Positions 44,055-53,076 of a stretch of 64,000 bases of DNA are shown in pieces; positions within the stretch are counted from its first letter, which is position 1; each line of letters starts with the position of its first letter. The DNA is from Leifsonia shinshuensis. Its GTDB lineage: Bacteria; Actinomycetota; Actinomycetes; Actinomycetales; Microbacteriaceae. The DNA is taken from contig NZ_JAVDVK010000001.1 in NCBI RefSeq assembly GCF_031456835.1, positions 3,162,001 to 3,226,000 of the forward strand. The letters run 5' to 3'. Position numbers and translations under genes: made by a program. Below the pieces are notes generated by a model. That model was given only the letters and a program-made list of their open reading frames with translations. It had not been told where the DNA came from and did no database searches.

Positions 44055-44201
44055 GTTGCCCCCGCAGTCTTCGAAGGGATGCCGAGCGGCGTCCGCGGGC
44101 GTGACGCTACGCCCCTGGGGGCACCCGCACAAGATTTACATGAGAATATCTCACCATCACAGTCTTCTTTTCGGCGTTCCAAGGTTCCGGCGTTGGCGGA
44201 C
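44055..44201. other. upstream region of secreted-protein gene
   Basis: This non-coding stretch holds an A+T-rich patch (44131-44170) with the small palindrome TGAGA-ATA-TCTCA at 44141-44153. On the minus strand it contains TATTCT, a possible -10 for the secreted-protein gene. Nothing else is recognisable. Confidence 0.4.
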
Positions 44202-44239
44202 GAGGGCGTCGCCGAGCCCCGCGGCCCGGCGACGCCCTC
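44202..44239 (-). terminator. hairpin terminator after quinone-reductase-like gene
   Basis: Perfect 13-bp arms (GAGGGCGTCGCCG / CGGCGACGCCCTC) enclose a 12-base loop, just downstream of the minus-strand gene ending at 44251. No U-run follows, so termination is likely but not certain. Confidence 0.6.
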
Positions 44240-44250
44240 GGATCCTCGAC

Positions 44251-45120
44251 TCAGGCGGCCGCCTCCTCGCGGGACTCGGCGAGGCCCTGCGCCAGCGGAG
44301 TGGTCGGGCGGCCGATCAGCTCCGAGAGGGTGCTCTGCGCGTCGGCCAGCTCCCCGTCGCGGATGTTGCCGTCCAGGGCCACCACGAAACCGGCGGTGCC
44401 GTCGTCGAGCCCGGCGGCGGTGAGGATGGCGGTGTGCTCCTCGGGCGAGACCGAGCGGTAGACGACCTCGCGGCCGAGGAGCTCGCCGATGGTGGAGGCC
44501 AGCTCGTCGAAGGTCCACGCCGTGTCGCCGCTCAGCTCGTACACCGCGCCCTCGTGGCCCGGCGTCGACAGCACGACGGCGGCGGCCTCGGCGTAGTCCT
44601 TGCGGGACGCGCTGGCCACGCGGCCGTCGCCGGCGCTGCCCACGAGCTCACCGGTCGCGGCGGCCTGGTCGAGGAGGCCGGTGTAGTTCTCGGTGTACCA
44701 GTTGTTGCGGAGGACGGTCATCGGCAGCGGCGACGCCGCCAGCAGCTCCTCCGTCGCCTTGTGCTCCGGGGCGAGCACGAGGGCGCCGTCCGTGGCGTGC
44801 GGCGCGCTCGTGTAGACGAGCCGTCCGACGCCGGCGGCCTCGGCGGCCTCGATGGCGTTGCGGTGCTGCGCCACGCGCTTGCCCACCTCGGAGCCGGACA
44901 CGAGCAGCACGGCGTCCGCGCCGGCGAACGCGGCGGTGAGCGTCTCGGGCTTCTCGAAGTCGATGACGGCGGTCTCGACGCCGAGAGCAGCCAGCGGCGC
45001 GAGCCGCTCGGCGGAGCGGCCGGCGACCCGGATGTCGGCGGCGGGCACGCCGCGTTCGAGGAGGGAGTCGACGGTGAGGCGGCCGAGGTGGCCGGTTGCG
45101 CCGGTGACGACGATGGTCAT
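44251..45120 (-). CDS. NAD(P)H-binding quinone reductase-like protein (QorB/NmrA type)
   Basis: This 289-residue atypical SDR begins MTIVVTGATGHLGRLTVDSLL. It shows the NADPH-preferring VAGRSAERL, YTSAPHATDGALVLAPEHKATEELL and LRNNWYTENYTG, all typical of QorB/YtfG-like quinone reductases. The ATG at 45120 has AAAGGAAC upstream. It diverges from the HxlR regulator at 45214, a well-known partner type for electrophile- or quinone-responsive reductases. Detoxification of quinones is inferred. Confidence 0.92.
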   Translation of the reverse strand: MTIVVTGATGHLGRLTVDSLLERGVPAADIRVAGRSAERLAPLAALGVETAVIDFEKPETLTAAFAGADAVLLVSGSEVGKRVAQHRNAIEAAEAAGVGRLVYTSAPHATDGALVLAPEHKATEELLAASPLPMTVLRNNWYTENYTGLLDQAAATGELVGSAGDGRVASASRKDYAEAAAVVLSTPGHEGAVYELSGDTAWTFDELASTIGELLGREVVYRSVSPEEHTAILTAAGLDDGTAGFVVALDGNIRDGELADAQSTLSELIGRPTTPLAQGLAESREEAAA

Positions 45121-45187
45121 GAGGGGTTCCTTTCGATCGGACATCGAGGGGAACCGGCCCGTCCCTCCATTACTTCCCCATGGCGGG

Positions 45188-45203
45188 TACCCACTTTTTG
45201 GTA
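45188..45203. promoter_or_regulatory. possible HxlR operator
   Basis: TACC-CACTTTTT-GGTA forms a short dyad in the 93-bp gap between the divergent reductase and HxlR genes. It ends about ten bases before the HxlR start. The arms are only four bases, so support is modest. Confidence 0.4.
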
Positions 45204-45213
45204 AGTTACTGAC

Positions 45214-45615
45214 GTGGACACCAGTCTTGCGTCACTCAACGGCTTCGGCTTCACCGACGGCGTGCTGCCGTCGGCCTGCCCGACGCGCATCGTCCTCAAC
45301 CACGTGACGAGCACCTGGGGCGTCCTCGTGCTGGTCGCCCTGTCGCAGAGCGGGTTGCGCTGGGGCGAGCTGCGCCGCACCGTCCAGGGCATCAGCGAGA
45401 AGATGCTGGCCCAGACGCTCCGGACGCTCGAGGCCGACGGCTTCGTGCTCCGCACGGCCCAGCCGACCATCCCGCCCCGGGTGGACTACAGCCTCACCGA
45501 CCGCGGGCGCGACCTGACCGAGCACCTGCTGCCGCTCATGTCGTGGATCGCCGCCAACGCCGACGACATCGTGGGTGCCGACGCCGAGCAGGCGTCCGCT
45601 GCAGTTCGCCCATAG
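45214..45615 (+). CDS. HxlR family transcriptional regulator
   Basis: This 133-residue winged-helix protein has the HxlR pattern: a near N-terminal Cys (ACPTR at residue 22), WGVLVLVALSQSGLRWGELRR, the recognition helix ISEKMLAQTLRTLEADGFVLR, and the wing PTIPPRVDYSLTDRG. The Cys suits the redox- or electrophile-sensing mode of YodB/QorR-type relatives. It starts at GTG 45214. The divergent quinone-reductase-like gene is the likely target. Confidence 0.93.
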   Translation: MDTSLASLNGFGFTDGVLPSACPTRIVLNHVTSTWGVLVLVALSQSGLRWGELRRTVQGISEKMLAQTLRTLEADGFVLRTAQPTIPPRVDYSLTDRGRDLTEHLLPLMSWIAANADDIVGADAEQASAAVRP

Positions 45616-45648
45616 CCACGCACCGGCGCCGCCCCTTAGGGTCGCACC

Positions 45649-46422
45649 GTGGATCTGCAGCTGAATGGGAAGACCGCCGTCGTCACCGGTGCGAGCCGGG
45701 GCATCGGCCTCGCAACCGTCCGGGCCCTGCTGGCCGAGGGCGCGGACGTCGTCGCCATCGCTCACGCGCCGACCGCGGAAACCGAAGCCCTGGCGGCACA
45801 ACCGGGCTTCCGCTTCGTCGCCGCGGACCTGACCGACGCCGCGGCGATCGAAAGTCTGCGCGATCAGGTGGGCGACCGGGTGGATGCGCTGGTCAACAAC
45901 GTGGGCTCGGCGCCTCCGCGCCCCGGCGGCTTCGCGTCGATCACCGATCACGACTGGCTGGCGAGCTACGAGCTGAACACCCTGGCCACCGTCCGGGTCA
46001 CCCGTGCCCTCCTCGACCTCATCCCGGACGGCGGGGCCATCGTGAACATGGCCAGCGAGAACGCGATGCTGTCCGATCCGCTGGTCATGGACTACAGCGC
46101 CGCGAAGGCCGCGGTCCTGAGCTTCTCGAAGTCGCTGTCGAAGGAGCTCGGCCCGCGCGGCATCCGGGTCAACTCGGTCAGTCCGGGACCGGTCGCCACC
46201 GCGCTCTGGCTCGGCACCGGCGGCGTCGCCGAGACGGTCTCCGCCGCGGGTGGCGGCTCGCCGGAGGAGGTGCGGCACGGCGCCGAGCAGGCGATGGTGA
46301 CCGGCAGGTTCACCACCCCGGAGGAGGTCGCGGCGTTGATCACGATGCTCGCCAGCCCGGTGCTCGGCAACATGACCGGGTCGGATGTCGTGATCGACGG
46401 CGGGATGCGGCAGACGATGTGA
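45649..46422 (+). CDS. SDR family oxidoreductase
   Basis: This 257-residue classical SDR has TGASRGIG, the NNVG variant of the NNAG motif, and the catalytic Ser in MASENAML. YSAAK is present, and the C-terminus is GSDVVIDGGM. It resembles FabG-like reductases with an unusual Val in NNVG, which occurs in a subset. The GTG start has no strong ribosome site. It lies 33 bases after the HxlR gene on the same strand and may be co-transcribed. Substrate unknown. Confidence 0.9.
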   Translation: MDLQLNGKTAVVTGASRGIGLATVRALLAEGADVVAIAHAPTAETEALAAQPGFRFVAADLTDAAAIESLRDQVGDRVDALVNNVGSAPPRPGGFASITDHDWLASYELNTLATVRVTRALLDLIPDGGAIVNMASENAMLSDPLVMDYSAAKAAVLSFSKSLSKELGPRGIRVNSVSPGPVATALWLGTGGVAETVSAAGGGSPEEVRHGAEQAMVTGRFTTPEEVAALITMLASPVLGNMTGSDVVIDGGMRQTM

Positions 46423-46460
46423 AGTCCCCGCGGCCCCGGTCGCCCGGCTATCCTCGACGC

Positions 46461-46892
46461 ATGACCGCCCGGATCGCGAACGTCACGTTCCACGCCGAGA
46501 ACCCCACCGAGCTGGCCCGGTTCTGGAGTGCGGTGATGGGCTACCCCGAACCGACGGGCTGGGACCCGGAGGACGTGGCCGCGCTGAGGGCCTCCGGCAT
46601 GACGGACGAGGAGATCGCGGATCGTGCCGAAGCCTGGGACGGGGATCCCGCCCACCAGCGGTTCTACTTCAGCCGGTACCGCCACGAGCGCCGGCAGCGC
46701 AACCGGATGCACCTCGACATCACGCCGTTCGACGACCGCCGCGCCTCCCGCGAGGAGCTGGAGGCCGAGCGCGACCGCCTGATCGGCCTGGGCGCCACCG
46801 AGGAGAAGACCCTGCTCGGCAACTGGGGCCCGTACGAGGAGTTCGTGATCATGATGCGCGACCCCGAGGGCAACGAGTTCTGCCTCCAGTGA
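46461..46892 (+). CDS. VOC family (glyoxalase-like) protein
   Basis: This 143-residue protein has the glyoxalase-like pattern: NVTFHAENPTELARFWSAVMGYPEP, MHLDITPFDDRR, then EFVIMMRDPEGNEFCLQ. It is of the group often called PhnB- or 4a-hydroxytetrahydrobiopterin-dehydratase-like in actinobacteria. Metal ligands His and Glu are visible in these blocks. The start is ATG 46461. It precedes the NhaA-DsbA gene by 18 bases. Function unknown. Confidence 0.85.
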   Translation: MTARIANVTFHAENPTELARFWSAVMGYPEPTGWDPEDVAALRASGMTDEEIADRAEAWDGDPAHQRFYFSRYRHERRQRNRMHLDITPFDDRRASREELEAERDRLIGLGATEEKTLLGNWGPYEEFVIMMRDPEGNEFCLQ

Positions 46893-46910
46893 CGATGAAG
46901 GCGGTGGCGC

Positions 46911-48803
46911 GTGACCTCTGAACCGTCGGCGGTGACCGCGGACGCGCGCGTCGGCGCGGACGGCACCGTGATGATGCATCCGCACCGCACCTTCCAGGGC
47001 GTGCTCCGGGCGGGTGCGCTGGCCTCCATCCTGCTCGTCGCGGGTGTGATCGCGGCTCTCGTGTGGGCGAACATCGGCGGGTACGAGGAGTTCTGGCGTC
47101 AGCGGGTCGGGATCAGCGTCGGCTCGTGGTCGCTGACCTACGAGCTGCGCACGTGGGTCAACAGCGGGCTGATGACACTGTTCTTCCTCGCCGTCGGGCT
47201 GGAGGCACGGCGCGAGTTCGACCTCGGCGACCTCCGCGAGCGCAAGCGGCTCATCCTGCCGATCACCGTCGGCCTCGTGGGGATGGCCCTGCCGGTCGCG
47301 ATCTTCCTCGTCGTCAACCGGGGGCTCGCGTCAGCCGGGGCCTGGGGTGTGACCATGTCGACGGACACGGCCCTCGCACTCGGCATCCTGACGCTCCTGG
47401 CACGGCGGGCGCCGAAGCGGACCCGGACGTTCCTGCTGACCGCCTTCGTGGTGGATGACGTCGTCGCGCTCATCGTGATCGCCGCGCTGTACAGCGGCCC
47501 GATCTCGCTCCCGGCCGTCATGGCGGCGGTGGTGTCGTTCGTCCTCCTGCTCGCAGCACGCCGCCTCAACCGCACCCTCGGCCGGAACCTCGCCGTCGTG
47601 CTGGGTGTGCTGACCTGGTTCTTCATGCTGCTCAGCGGCATCGACCCGGTGGTCTCGGGGCTGGCGATCGGGCTCTCGACCAGCGCCTACGTGCCCGTCC
47701 GCGCCGACCTGGAGCGGGCGACCGACCTGTTCCGGGACTACCGGGTGAGCCCGAGCGCGGAGCTGGCGCACTCCGCGGCGGCCGGACTGGCGGACTCCCT
47801 CTCCGAGAACGAGCGCATCCTGTACCGGCTGAGCCCGTGGACGAGCTACGTCGTCGTCCCCATCTTCGCCCTGGCCAACGCGGGCGTCGCCATCACGCCG
47901 GACCTGCTGGGCCGCGCGTTCACCAGCCCGATCACGATCGGCATCGTGCTCGGCTACGTCGTCGGCAAGCCCATCTCGGTCGTGGGCAGTTCGTGGCTGC
48001 TCAGCCGGATGACACGGGGGCGCATCCACCCGCAGGTCGGCTGGCTGTCCGTGCTGGGCAGCGGCACGGCCGCGGGCGTCGGGTTCACCGTCTCGCTCCT
48101 CATCGCCGGCATCGCCCTCACCGGTCCGGAGCTCGGAGAGGCGAAGATCGGCATCTTCCTCTCGGTGATCGGGTCGGCCGCGCTCACCTGGCTGGTGTTC
48201 TTCTGCGTGCGGTTCATCCCCGCCAACCGGCGGACGACGGCCCTCAACGGCCGGCCGGATCCCACCCTCGACCTGCTCGCGCCGCCCGACCCGGAGCTCG
48301 ACCATGTGCGCGGGGCTGCGGAGCCGGCGGTCACGGTGGTGGAGTACGGCGACTTCGAGTGCGGCTTCTGCAAGCGCGGCGAGCCCACGGTGCGGGAGCT
48401 GATGCAGCGGCATCCGGATGTGGCGGTCGTCTGGCGCCATCTGCCCCTCACGGATGTGCACCCCAATGCTCTGCGGGCCGCAGAGGCGGCGGAGGCGGCC
48501 GGGGCGCAGGGCGCCTTCTGGCCGATGCACGACATGCTGCTCGACCATCAGGACCGGCTCGGCGTGAACGACCTGGAGGAGTACGCGCGCCAGATCGGGA
48601 TCGACGTCGACCGGTTCCGTGACGACCTCCAGGCGCACGCGTTCGCCGACCGCGTGCGCGCCGACATCCGTTCGGCGGACGAGAGCGGCGCCGCCGGCAC
48701 GCCCACCTACTTCATCAACGGTCAACGGCACGAGGGTGATGTGGACATCGACTCGCTCAGCAAGGCGATCAACGGGGCGCGGGCGGCGTTGCGCAATGGC
48801 TGA
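46911..48803 (+). CDS. nhaA: NhaA Na+/H+ antiporter fused to DsbA-like thioredoxin domain
   Basis: This 630-residue protein has an NhaA antiporter at residues about 25-445 and a thioredoxin-like domain at about 465-625. The antiporter has 11-12 helices with MSTDTALALG and FVVDDVVALIV, holding the Asp residues needed for ion binding. The thioredoxin part has FECGFCKRGEP (CxxC at 484-487) and GTPTYFINGQRHEG with the cis-Pro. In known NhaA proteins the C-terminus faces the cytoplasm, so the thiol domain may sense or adjust redox state (inference). The GTG at 46911 is the start; the AlkA-type gene overlaps its end by eight bases. Antiport of Na+ for H+ in pH and salt balance is expected. Confidence 0.92.
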   Translation: MTSEPSAVTADARVGADGTVMMHPHRTFQGVLRAGALASILLVAGVIAALVWANIGGYEEFWRQRVGISVGSWSLTYELRTWVNSGLMTLFFLAVGLEARREFDLGDLRERKRLILPITVGLVGMALPVAIFLVVNRGLASAGAWGVTMSTDTALALGILTLLARRAPKRTRTFLLTAFVVDDVVALIVIAALYSGPISLPAVMAAVVSFVLLLAARRLNRTLGRNLAVVLGVLTWFFMLLSGIDPVVSGLAIGLSTSAYVPVRADLERATDLFRDYRVSPSAELAHSAAAGLADSLSENERILYRLSPWTSYVVVPIFALANAGVAITPDLLGRAFTSPITIGIVLGYVVGKPISVVGSSWLLSRMTRGRIHPQVGWLSVLGSGTAAGVGFTVSLLIAGIALTGPELGEAKIGIFLSVIGSAALTWLVFFCVRFIPANRRTTALNGRPDPTLDLLAPPDPELDHVRGAAEPAVTVVEYGDFECGFCKRGEPTVRELMQRHPDVAVVWRHLPLTDVHPNALRAAEAAEAAGAQGAFWPMHDMLLDHQDRLGVNDLEEYARQIGIDVDRFRDDLQAHAFADRVRADIRSADESGAAGTPTYFINGQRHEGDVDIDSLSKAINGARAALRNG

Positions 48804-49443
48804 GGACACCACAGCCGAACTCACCTCGGCGTACGCCGAACTCGCCTCCCGCGACCCCGGACTGCGGGCTCTCATCGACCGGTTCGGCACGCCCGATCCC
48901 TTCGAGTTCCCGGACGGCGGACGCACGACGGGTGACGACTTCGCCGGGCTGGTGCTGCACATCCTGGGCCAGCAGATCTCGACGAACGTCGCCCTCATCA
49001 TCTACGACAGACTCGCCGATATGCTCCGCGGCCGTCCCACCCCGGCGGGCATCCTCGCGCTCGGCCCCGATGCGATCAGGTCGGTCGGCGCCTCCCACTC
49101 GAAGGCGGCCTACCTCCTAGCGCTCTCGCAGAGCGTGTCGACCGGCGAGCTGGACCTGGAGGCGCTGCGGGGCGTCGGCGACGAGGAGGCGGTCCTGGCG
49201 CTCACCCGCATCAAGGGAATCGGGCCGTGGAGCGCGGAAATGTACCTCATCCACCAGCTGCGCCGCTGGGATGTGATGCCCGCGGGCGACCTCGCCATCC
49301 GCGTGGCGGTGCGACGGCTCGACCGGCTCGAGGCCACACCGAGCATCGCCTGGGTGCGGCAGCGCGGCGTCCCCTGGGCGCCGTACCGGACGGTGGCGGC
49401 GGCGCTGCTGTGGCGATCACTCGGCGCCGAGGACGGCGCCTGA
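48796..49443 (+). CDS. DNA-3-methyladenine glycosylase II-like (HhH-GPD) protein
   Basis: This 215-residue base-excision glycosylase has the helix-hairpin-helix LTRIKGIGPWSAEMYLIH and the catalytic Asp in VMPAGDLAIR, as in AlkA. VLHILGQQIST is the usual start of the HhH-GPD domain. No Fe-S cysteine cluster is present, which fits the AlkA-type rather than endonuclease III. It would remove alkylated bases. The ATG at 48796 overlaps the nhaA-dsbA stop. Confidence 0.92.
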   Translation: MAEDTTAELTSAYAELASRDPGLRALIDRFGTPDPFEFPDGGRTTGDDFAGLVLHILGQQISTNVALIIYDRLADMLRGRPTPAGILALGPDAIRSVGASHSKAAYLLALSQSVSTGELDLEALRGVGDEEAVLALTRIKGIGPWSAEMYLIHQLRRWDVMPAGDLAIRVAVRRLDRLEATPSIAWVRQRGVPWAPYRTVAAALLWRSLGAEDGA

Positions 49444-49575
49444 CGTCCCTCCGCCTGCGCAGCCTGTGCTCAGACCCGCGTGCCAGGATGGAGGAACGCT
49501 GTCACGAGGGCAGCGCTCCGGACGAGACGCGCCGTACCCGGTCAGCCAAGACGACGCTTCCTGAGGGAGCGCATC

Positions 49576-49830
49576 GTGAGTCAAGCCGTCCAGATCATCG
49601 GCTCGCTGCTGGTCTTGTCCGCCTTCGTCCTGTCGCAGCGGGGTGTCCTGAAACAGGACTCGCTGCCGTACATCGTGCTCAACCTCGTGGGCTCCGGCGC
49701 TCTCGCCGTCGAGGCGGTGCTCGGCGCCCAGTGGGGTTTCCTCCTGCTGGAGGGCGTGTGGGCGATCGTCTCGGCGTTCGGACTGGTCACCCTGCTGCGG
49801 GCGCGGGCGCTGGCTGCCCGCTCGCGCTGA
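49576..49830 (+). CDS. small membrane protein (CBU_0592-like)
   Basis: This 84-residue protein has three hydrophobic segments: [36 protein letters not shown] and [19 protein letters not shown]. This matches a widespread small membrane protein family of unknown role. The GTG at 49576 has GAGGGAGC upstream. Its end overlaps the convergent arginase-fold gene by 44 bases. Confidence 0.75.
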   Translation: MSQAVQIIGSLLVLSAFVLSQRGVLKQDSLPYIVLNLVGSGALAVEAVLGAQWGFLLLEGVWAIVSAFGLVTLLRARALAARSR

Positions 49831-50758
49831 CCCCGTCGACGTCCCCGGTCAGGCCGCGCACGACGAGCTCGACGTACTGTGCCATCGTCTGCTCGTCCGG
49901 TGCGTTGTTCGGATTCACCTCGGTCAGCACGATCCCGGCGAACCGCTGACTGCCCGTGAGCACCTGAAGTCCGGTGACGGCCTCATCGACCGTCAGCCCC
50001 CAGGGCGGCGCGTCGGGGTTCGGCATGTTCGCCAGGGGGAGGTGCTGGTGGCCGAGGACGTCGACGTCGAAGTGCACGAGGAAGCGTTCCCCGGCTTCCT
50101 GCGCCGCGGCCAGTGCGGCCTGGGCCGCCGCACGCGGGTCGAGATGGATGCGCGACGCGGGAACGCGGACGAGGCCCAGCTGCTCGGCGATCGCGCGTTC
50201 GAGGTCGTCGCGGTCCTCCGGGAGCGCATCGCCGTAGAGCACCACCTCGTCCGGACGCAGCAGTGGCGGCGGTCCCTCCAGGCTCGTCAGGGCCGGGTCG
50301 CTGCCGGGCAGCGCCAGCAGGTGGGCGAGGCCCATCGCATCCACGTTGCCGTAGTCGATGCGGCCCGGTGTGTAGAGGTCGGGGCCGCCGTCCACGTACA
50401 CGAGGGCCGTCGGCTCGCCCGCACGGCGGAAGCCGGCGACCGCGCCCATCGTCACGGTGCAGTCGCCGCCGACGACCAGCGGGGTCCGGCCCCCCGAGAT
50501 CGCGTCCGCGACGGCTGCGGCGGTCTCCAGTGCGACGCGCCGCACCTCATGGATGTTCTGCCGGTCCAGGTGCTCGGGATCGGGCCGGCGCCGGAAGCCC
50601 CGCACGTCGCCGAGGTCGCGGACGTCCTGCCCGCGCGCCTCGAGCATCCCGACCAGCCCGGCCGCCCGGATCGCCGCCGGGGCGACGTCCATGCCGGGCG
50701 TGTGGCCCCCGGCGCTCGACGGCACCCCGACGAGGCCCCACCTGCGCTGCCTGCTCAC
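49787..50758 (-). CDS. arginase-fold protein with non-canonical metal ligands
   Basis: This 323-residue protein has the arginase/agmatinase fold: [47 protein letters not shown] and [10 protein letters not shown]. In classical enzymes the Mn ligands are His in GGDHS and Asp-His-Asp in DAHxD, plus Asp-x-Asp. Here the first His is Cys (residue 100), and DGGPD (123-127) lacks the second His. Hydrolysis of arginine is therefore doubtful; it may bind a different metal or act differently. The GTG at 50758 has no ribosome site, and a TACGAT element just upstream suggests a leaderless transcript. Confidence 0.75.
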   Translation of the reverse strand: MSRQRRWGLVGVPSSAGGHTPGMDVAPAAIRAAGLVGMLEARGQDVRDLGDVRGFRRRPDPEHLDRQNIHEVRRVALETAAAVADAISGGRTPLVVGGDCTVTMGAVAGFRRAGEPTALVYVDGGPDLYTPGRIDYGNVDAMGLAHLLALPGSDPALTSLEGPPPLLRPDEVVLYGDALPEDRDDLERAIAEQLGLVRVPASRIHLDPRAAAQAALAAAQEAGERFLVHFDVDVLGHQHLPLANMPNPDAPPWGLTVDEAVTGLQVLTGSQRFAGIVLTEVNPNNAPDEQTMAQYVELVVRGLTGDVDGVSASGQPAPAPAAG

Positions 50759-50860
50759 GCGCCCATCGTACGAGCACCCGCGACGCCGGTCACGGGATGG
50801 CCGCACCGCGGAATAGCTCGCGGCGCTCAGCGGTTGCCGGATTTCGTGACGACCGCCGCG

Positions 50861-51688
50861 ATGCACGCCCCCGCCACACTCGACGAGCTCCTTGCCACGC
50901 TCGAGTGGCAGGTGGAGGAGTCGCGCCGCGAGGACCTCCGGCCCGGCACCCGCGTCGCCCTCTCCGGGCCGACGCTGCTGTACGTCGTGGATGGATCGGT
51001 GCGGGTGCGCTCGGCAGGGCCGCAGCCGATGTCGTTCGCCTACCAGGCGGGCGACGTCGTGTTCACGCCCGGGCGGCAGAGCGCCGAGATGAGGGCGGAG
51101 ACCGACGGCACGGTCGTCGTCTCCGAGCTCCGCCCCACGGCCGGTTTCCACGCCCTCGATCGGCTCCCGGACCTCCTCGGGGTCCACCGCCTGGCCGATC
51201 TCGACCCCGGCATCGCGCTGCTGGCCTCCCGGATGGGATGCGGCACCGGTGAACGCCGAGCCGGCGACCGCGTGATCTGCGGCCGGATGGCGACCACCAT
51301 CGTCGCCGTCGCGATCCGCGCCTGGGCCGAGGGAGACTGCGTCCCGGACAACTGGCCGGCCGTCGTCCAGGACCCGTTCCTCAACCGGGTGCTCGACGCG
51401 ATGCACGCGAACCCCGGACACCCGTGGACGCTCCGCGACCTCGCCGCCGTCGGCGCGATGTCGCGCACGACGTTCGCGGAGCGCTTCCGCGAGCAGGTGG
51501 GCCAGTCGCCCGCGAGCTACCTGGCGCAGGTGCGGATGGACGCCGCCATGACCTACCTCTCGCAGGACGGCCTCACTGTGAGCGAGACCGCCCGTCTGCT
51601 CGGCTACGAGTCGGACGCCGGCTTCAGCCGCGCGTTCCGCCGCCACACCGGTGCGGTCCCGTCCGTGTGGCGGCAGCGCGCGAGCTGA
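50861..51688 (+). CDS. AraC family regulator with cupin sensor
   Basis: This 275-residue protein has an N-terminal cupin-type domain (TLLYVVDGSVRVRS, YQAGDVVFTPGRQSAEMRAE). Two helix-turn-helix units follow at residues about 170-265 (WTLRDLAAVGAMSRTTFAERFRE and LTVSETARLLGYESDAGFSRAF). It fits the Cupin_6/AraC group. The ATG at 50861 is the start; a GTG at 50846 is possible. It diverges from the arginase-fold gene and converges on the MFS gene at 51695. Either could be regulated; unknown. Confidence 0.9.
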   Translation: MHAPATLDELLATLEWQVEESRREDLRPGTRVALSGPTLLYVVDGSVRVRSAGPQPMSFAYQAGDVVFTPGRQSAEMRAETDGTVVVSELRPTAGFHALDRLPDLLGVHRLADLDPGIALLASRMGCGTGERRAGDRVICGRMATTIVAVAIRAWAEGDCVPDNWPAVVQDPFLNRVLDAMHANPGHPWTLRDLAAVGAMSRTTFAERFREQVGQSPASYLAQVRMDAAMTYLSQDGLTVSETARLLGYESDAGFSRAFRRHTGAVPSVWRQRAS

Positions 51689-51694
51689 GAACCG

Positions 51695-52912
51695 TCACTC
51701 CGCGGGGATCGCGGCCGAGCCGCGGCGTCCGGCGCTGCCGAACAGCACCACGCCGACCGCGACGACGGCCACAGCCACCAGGTACGTGAACCGCACGTCC
51801 ATGCTGTCCACCAGCACCCCGCCGATGCCCGCGCCGAGCGTGATCGCCAGCTGGAATCCGGCGACGACCAGGCCGCCCGCCGCCTCCAGCCGATCCGGGA
51901 TGTAGCGGCCGGCCCAGGTGTTGATGACCGCGGGCCACGCGCCGAAACCGAATCCCCACACGGCGACGGCGACCGCGACGAGGATGACCGACCCCTGACC
52001 GAGGATCGCGAGCAGGATCGCGCCGGCGATGAGCGACGGCTGCAGGTAGCGCAGGAGTGCGAGGTGCCGGTCGGCGAGGGCGCCGACCACGAGGTTGCCG
52101 ATCACCCCGCCGATCCCGAACAGCACCAGCAGCGCGGCGGCGAACTCGGTGTCCAGCCCCGGCACCTGGTCCAGCGCGAGACGGATGAACGTGTACGCCA
52201 TGAAGTGCCCGAGCACGATCAGGATGTGGCCGGCCAGTCCCTGCCGCACGCCGGGCCTCCGCAGGGTGTCGCCGAGGATCCGCAGGCTCGACGCCTCCGC
52301 CGCCGGGACGGGCGGCAGAGCGATCCGGAGGGCGACCGCCACGACCGCGGTGAGCACCGCCGCGCCCAGGAAGACGCCCCGCCAGTCCACGAGAGCGGTG
52401 AGGTAGACGCCGACCGGCACGCCCGCCACGACGGCGAGCGTCATGCCTGCGCTCACCGTCGTCAGCGCGCGGCCAAGCCGGTCGGGCGTGGCCAGCTGCG
52501 CGGCGACGGTCAGCGACATCGACCAGAAGCCGCTGATCGCCACCCCGATGAGCAGGCGCGCGATCAGCAGCACCCACAGCGACGGCGCGAGGGCCACCGC
52601 GAGGTTGGACACGGCGGCGAGGGCGGCGACGAGCATCAGCAGCGTCCGCCGGTCCATCCGCGGGATCAGGATGCCGATGGTCGGTGCGGCCAGGAACCCG
52701 ACGAACGCGGTCACGGTCACCGTCTGCCCGGCCTGCCCCGGCGTCACGCCGAGTTCGGCGGCCATCGCGGTCAGCACGCCCGAGGGCAGGAACTCCGCCG
52801 TCACCAGAACGAAGCTGGTGAGGAACATGACGATGAGGCCGCCCCAGCGCGTGCGCGTGAGCGGTCGGGATGCGGGGGAGGCGGCCCGGACGGGCGAGGT
52901 GTCTGTCGTCAC
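51695..52912 (-). CDS. MFS transporter (DHA1-like efflux)
   Basis: This 405-residue protein has 12 predicted helices and motif-A-like PTIGILIPRMDRRTLLM. WGLFGAWPAVINTW-like blocks near the C-terminal half and the Gly-rich helix 5 (VSAGMTLAVVAGVPVGVYL) match the arabinose/chloramphenicol-type exporters. The GTG at 52912 is the start. It is convergent with the AraC gene. The exported compound is unknown. Confidence 0.9.
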   Translation of the reverse strand: MTTDTSPVRAASPASRPLTRTRWGGLIVMFLTSFVLVTAEFLPSGVLTAMAAELGVTPGQAGQTVTVTAFVGFLAAPTIGILIPRMDRRTLLMLVAALAAVSNLAVALAPSLWVLLIARLLIGVAISGFWSMSLTVAAQLATPDRLGRALTTVSAGMTLAVVAGVPVGVYLTALVDWRGVFLGAAVLTAVVAVALRIALPPVPAAEASSLRILGDTLRRPGVRQGLAGHILIVLGHFMAYTFIRLALDQVPGLDTEFAAALLVLFGIGGVIGNLVVGALADRHLALLRYLQPSLIAGAILLAILGQGSVILVAVAVAVWGFGFGAWPAVINTWAGRYIPDRLEAAGGLVVAGFQLAITLGAGIGGVLVDSMDVRFTYLVAVAVVAVGVVLFGSAGRRGSAAIPAE

Positions 52913-52988
52913 CCTTCGACTCTGGCCGACGGCGGCGCCGCGCGCCTGACTCTGCGTCCGCGGCCGGGCGACCGAGCGTCCACGAGGG

Positions 52989-53018
52989 AAGGGCGCCCTC
53001 CTCGCGGAGGGCGCCCTT
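52989..53018 (-). terminator. hairpin terminator after aldo/keto reductase
   Basis: Perfect 12-bp arms (AAGGGCGCCCTC / GAGGGCGCCCTT) enclose a 6-base loop (CTCGCG). It lies downstream of the minus-strand reductase stop and of the 14-bp tandem repeat; TTCCCTC follows. Confidence 0.7.
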
Positions 53019-53020
53019 CG

Positions 53021-53076
53021 TCACGCGTCTGGTGTCACGCGTCTGGTGTCACGCGTCTGGTGTCACGCCTGAGGCG
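53021..53076. repeat. 14-bp tandem repeat at reductase stop codon
   Basis: TCACGCGTCTGGTG is present three times perfectly (53021-53062), then once as the variant TCACGCCTGAGGCG (53063-53076). A fifth variant begins in the reductase stop. Read on the minus strand, each unit carries a TGA; 14 bp steps put these stops in all three frames. It likely arose by slippage. Confidence 0.85.

Noticed and set aside
45186..45193. GGGTACCC as the HxlR operator
   Set aside because: A perfect 8-mer but too short alone; the wider TACC/GGTA dyad fits the promoter position better, though still weak.
53021..53076. Tandem repeat as a CRISPR array
   Set aside because: Units are 14 bp with no spacers and no cas genes nearby.
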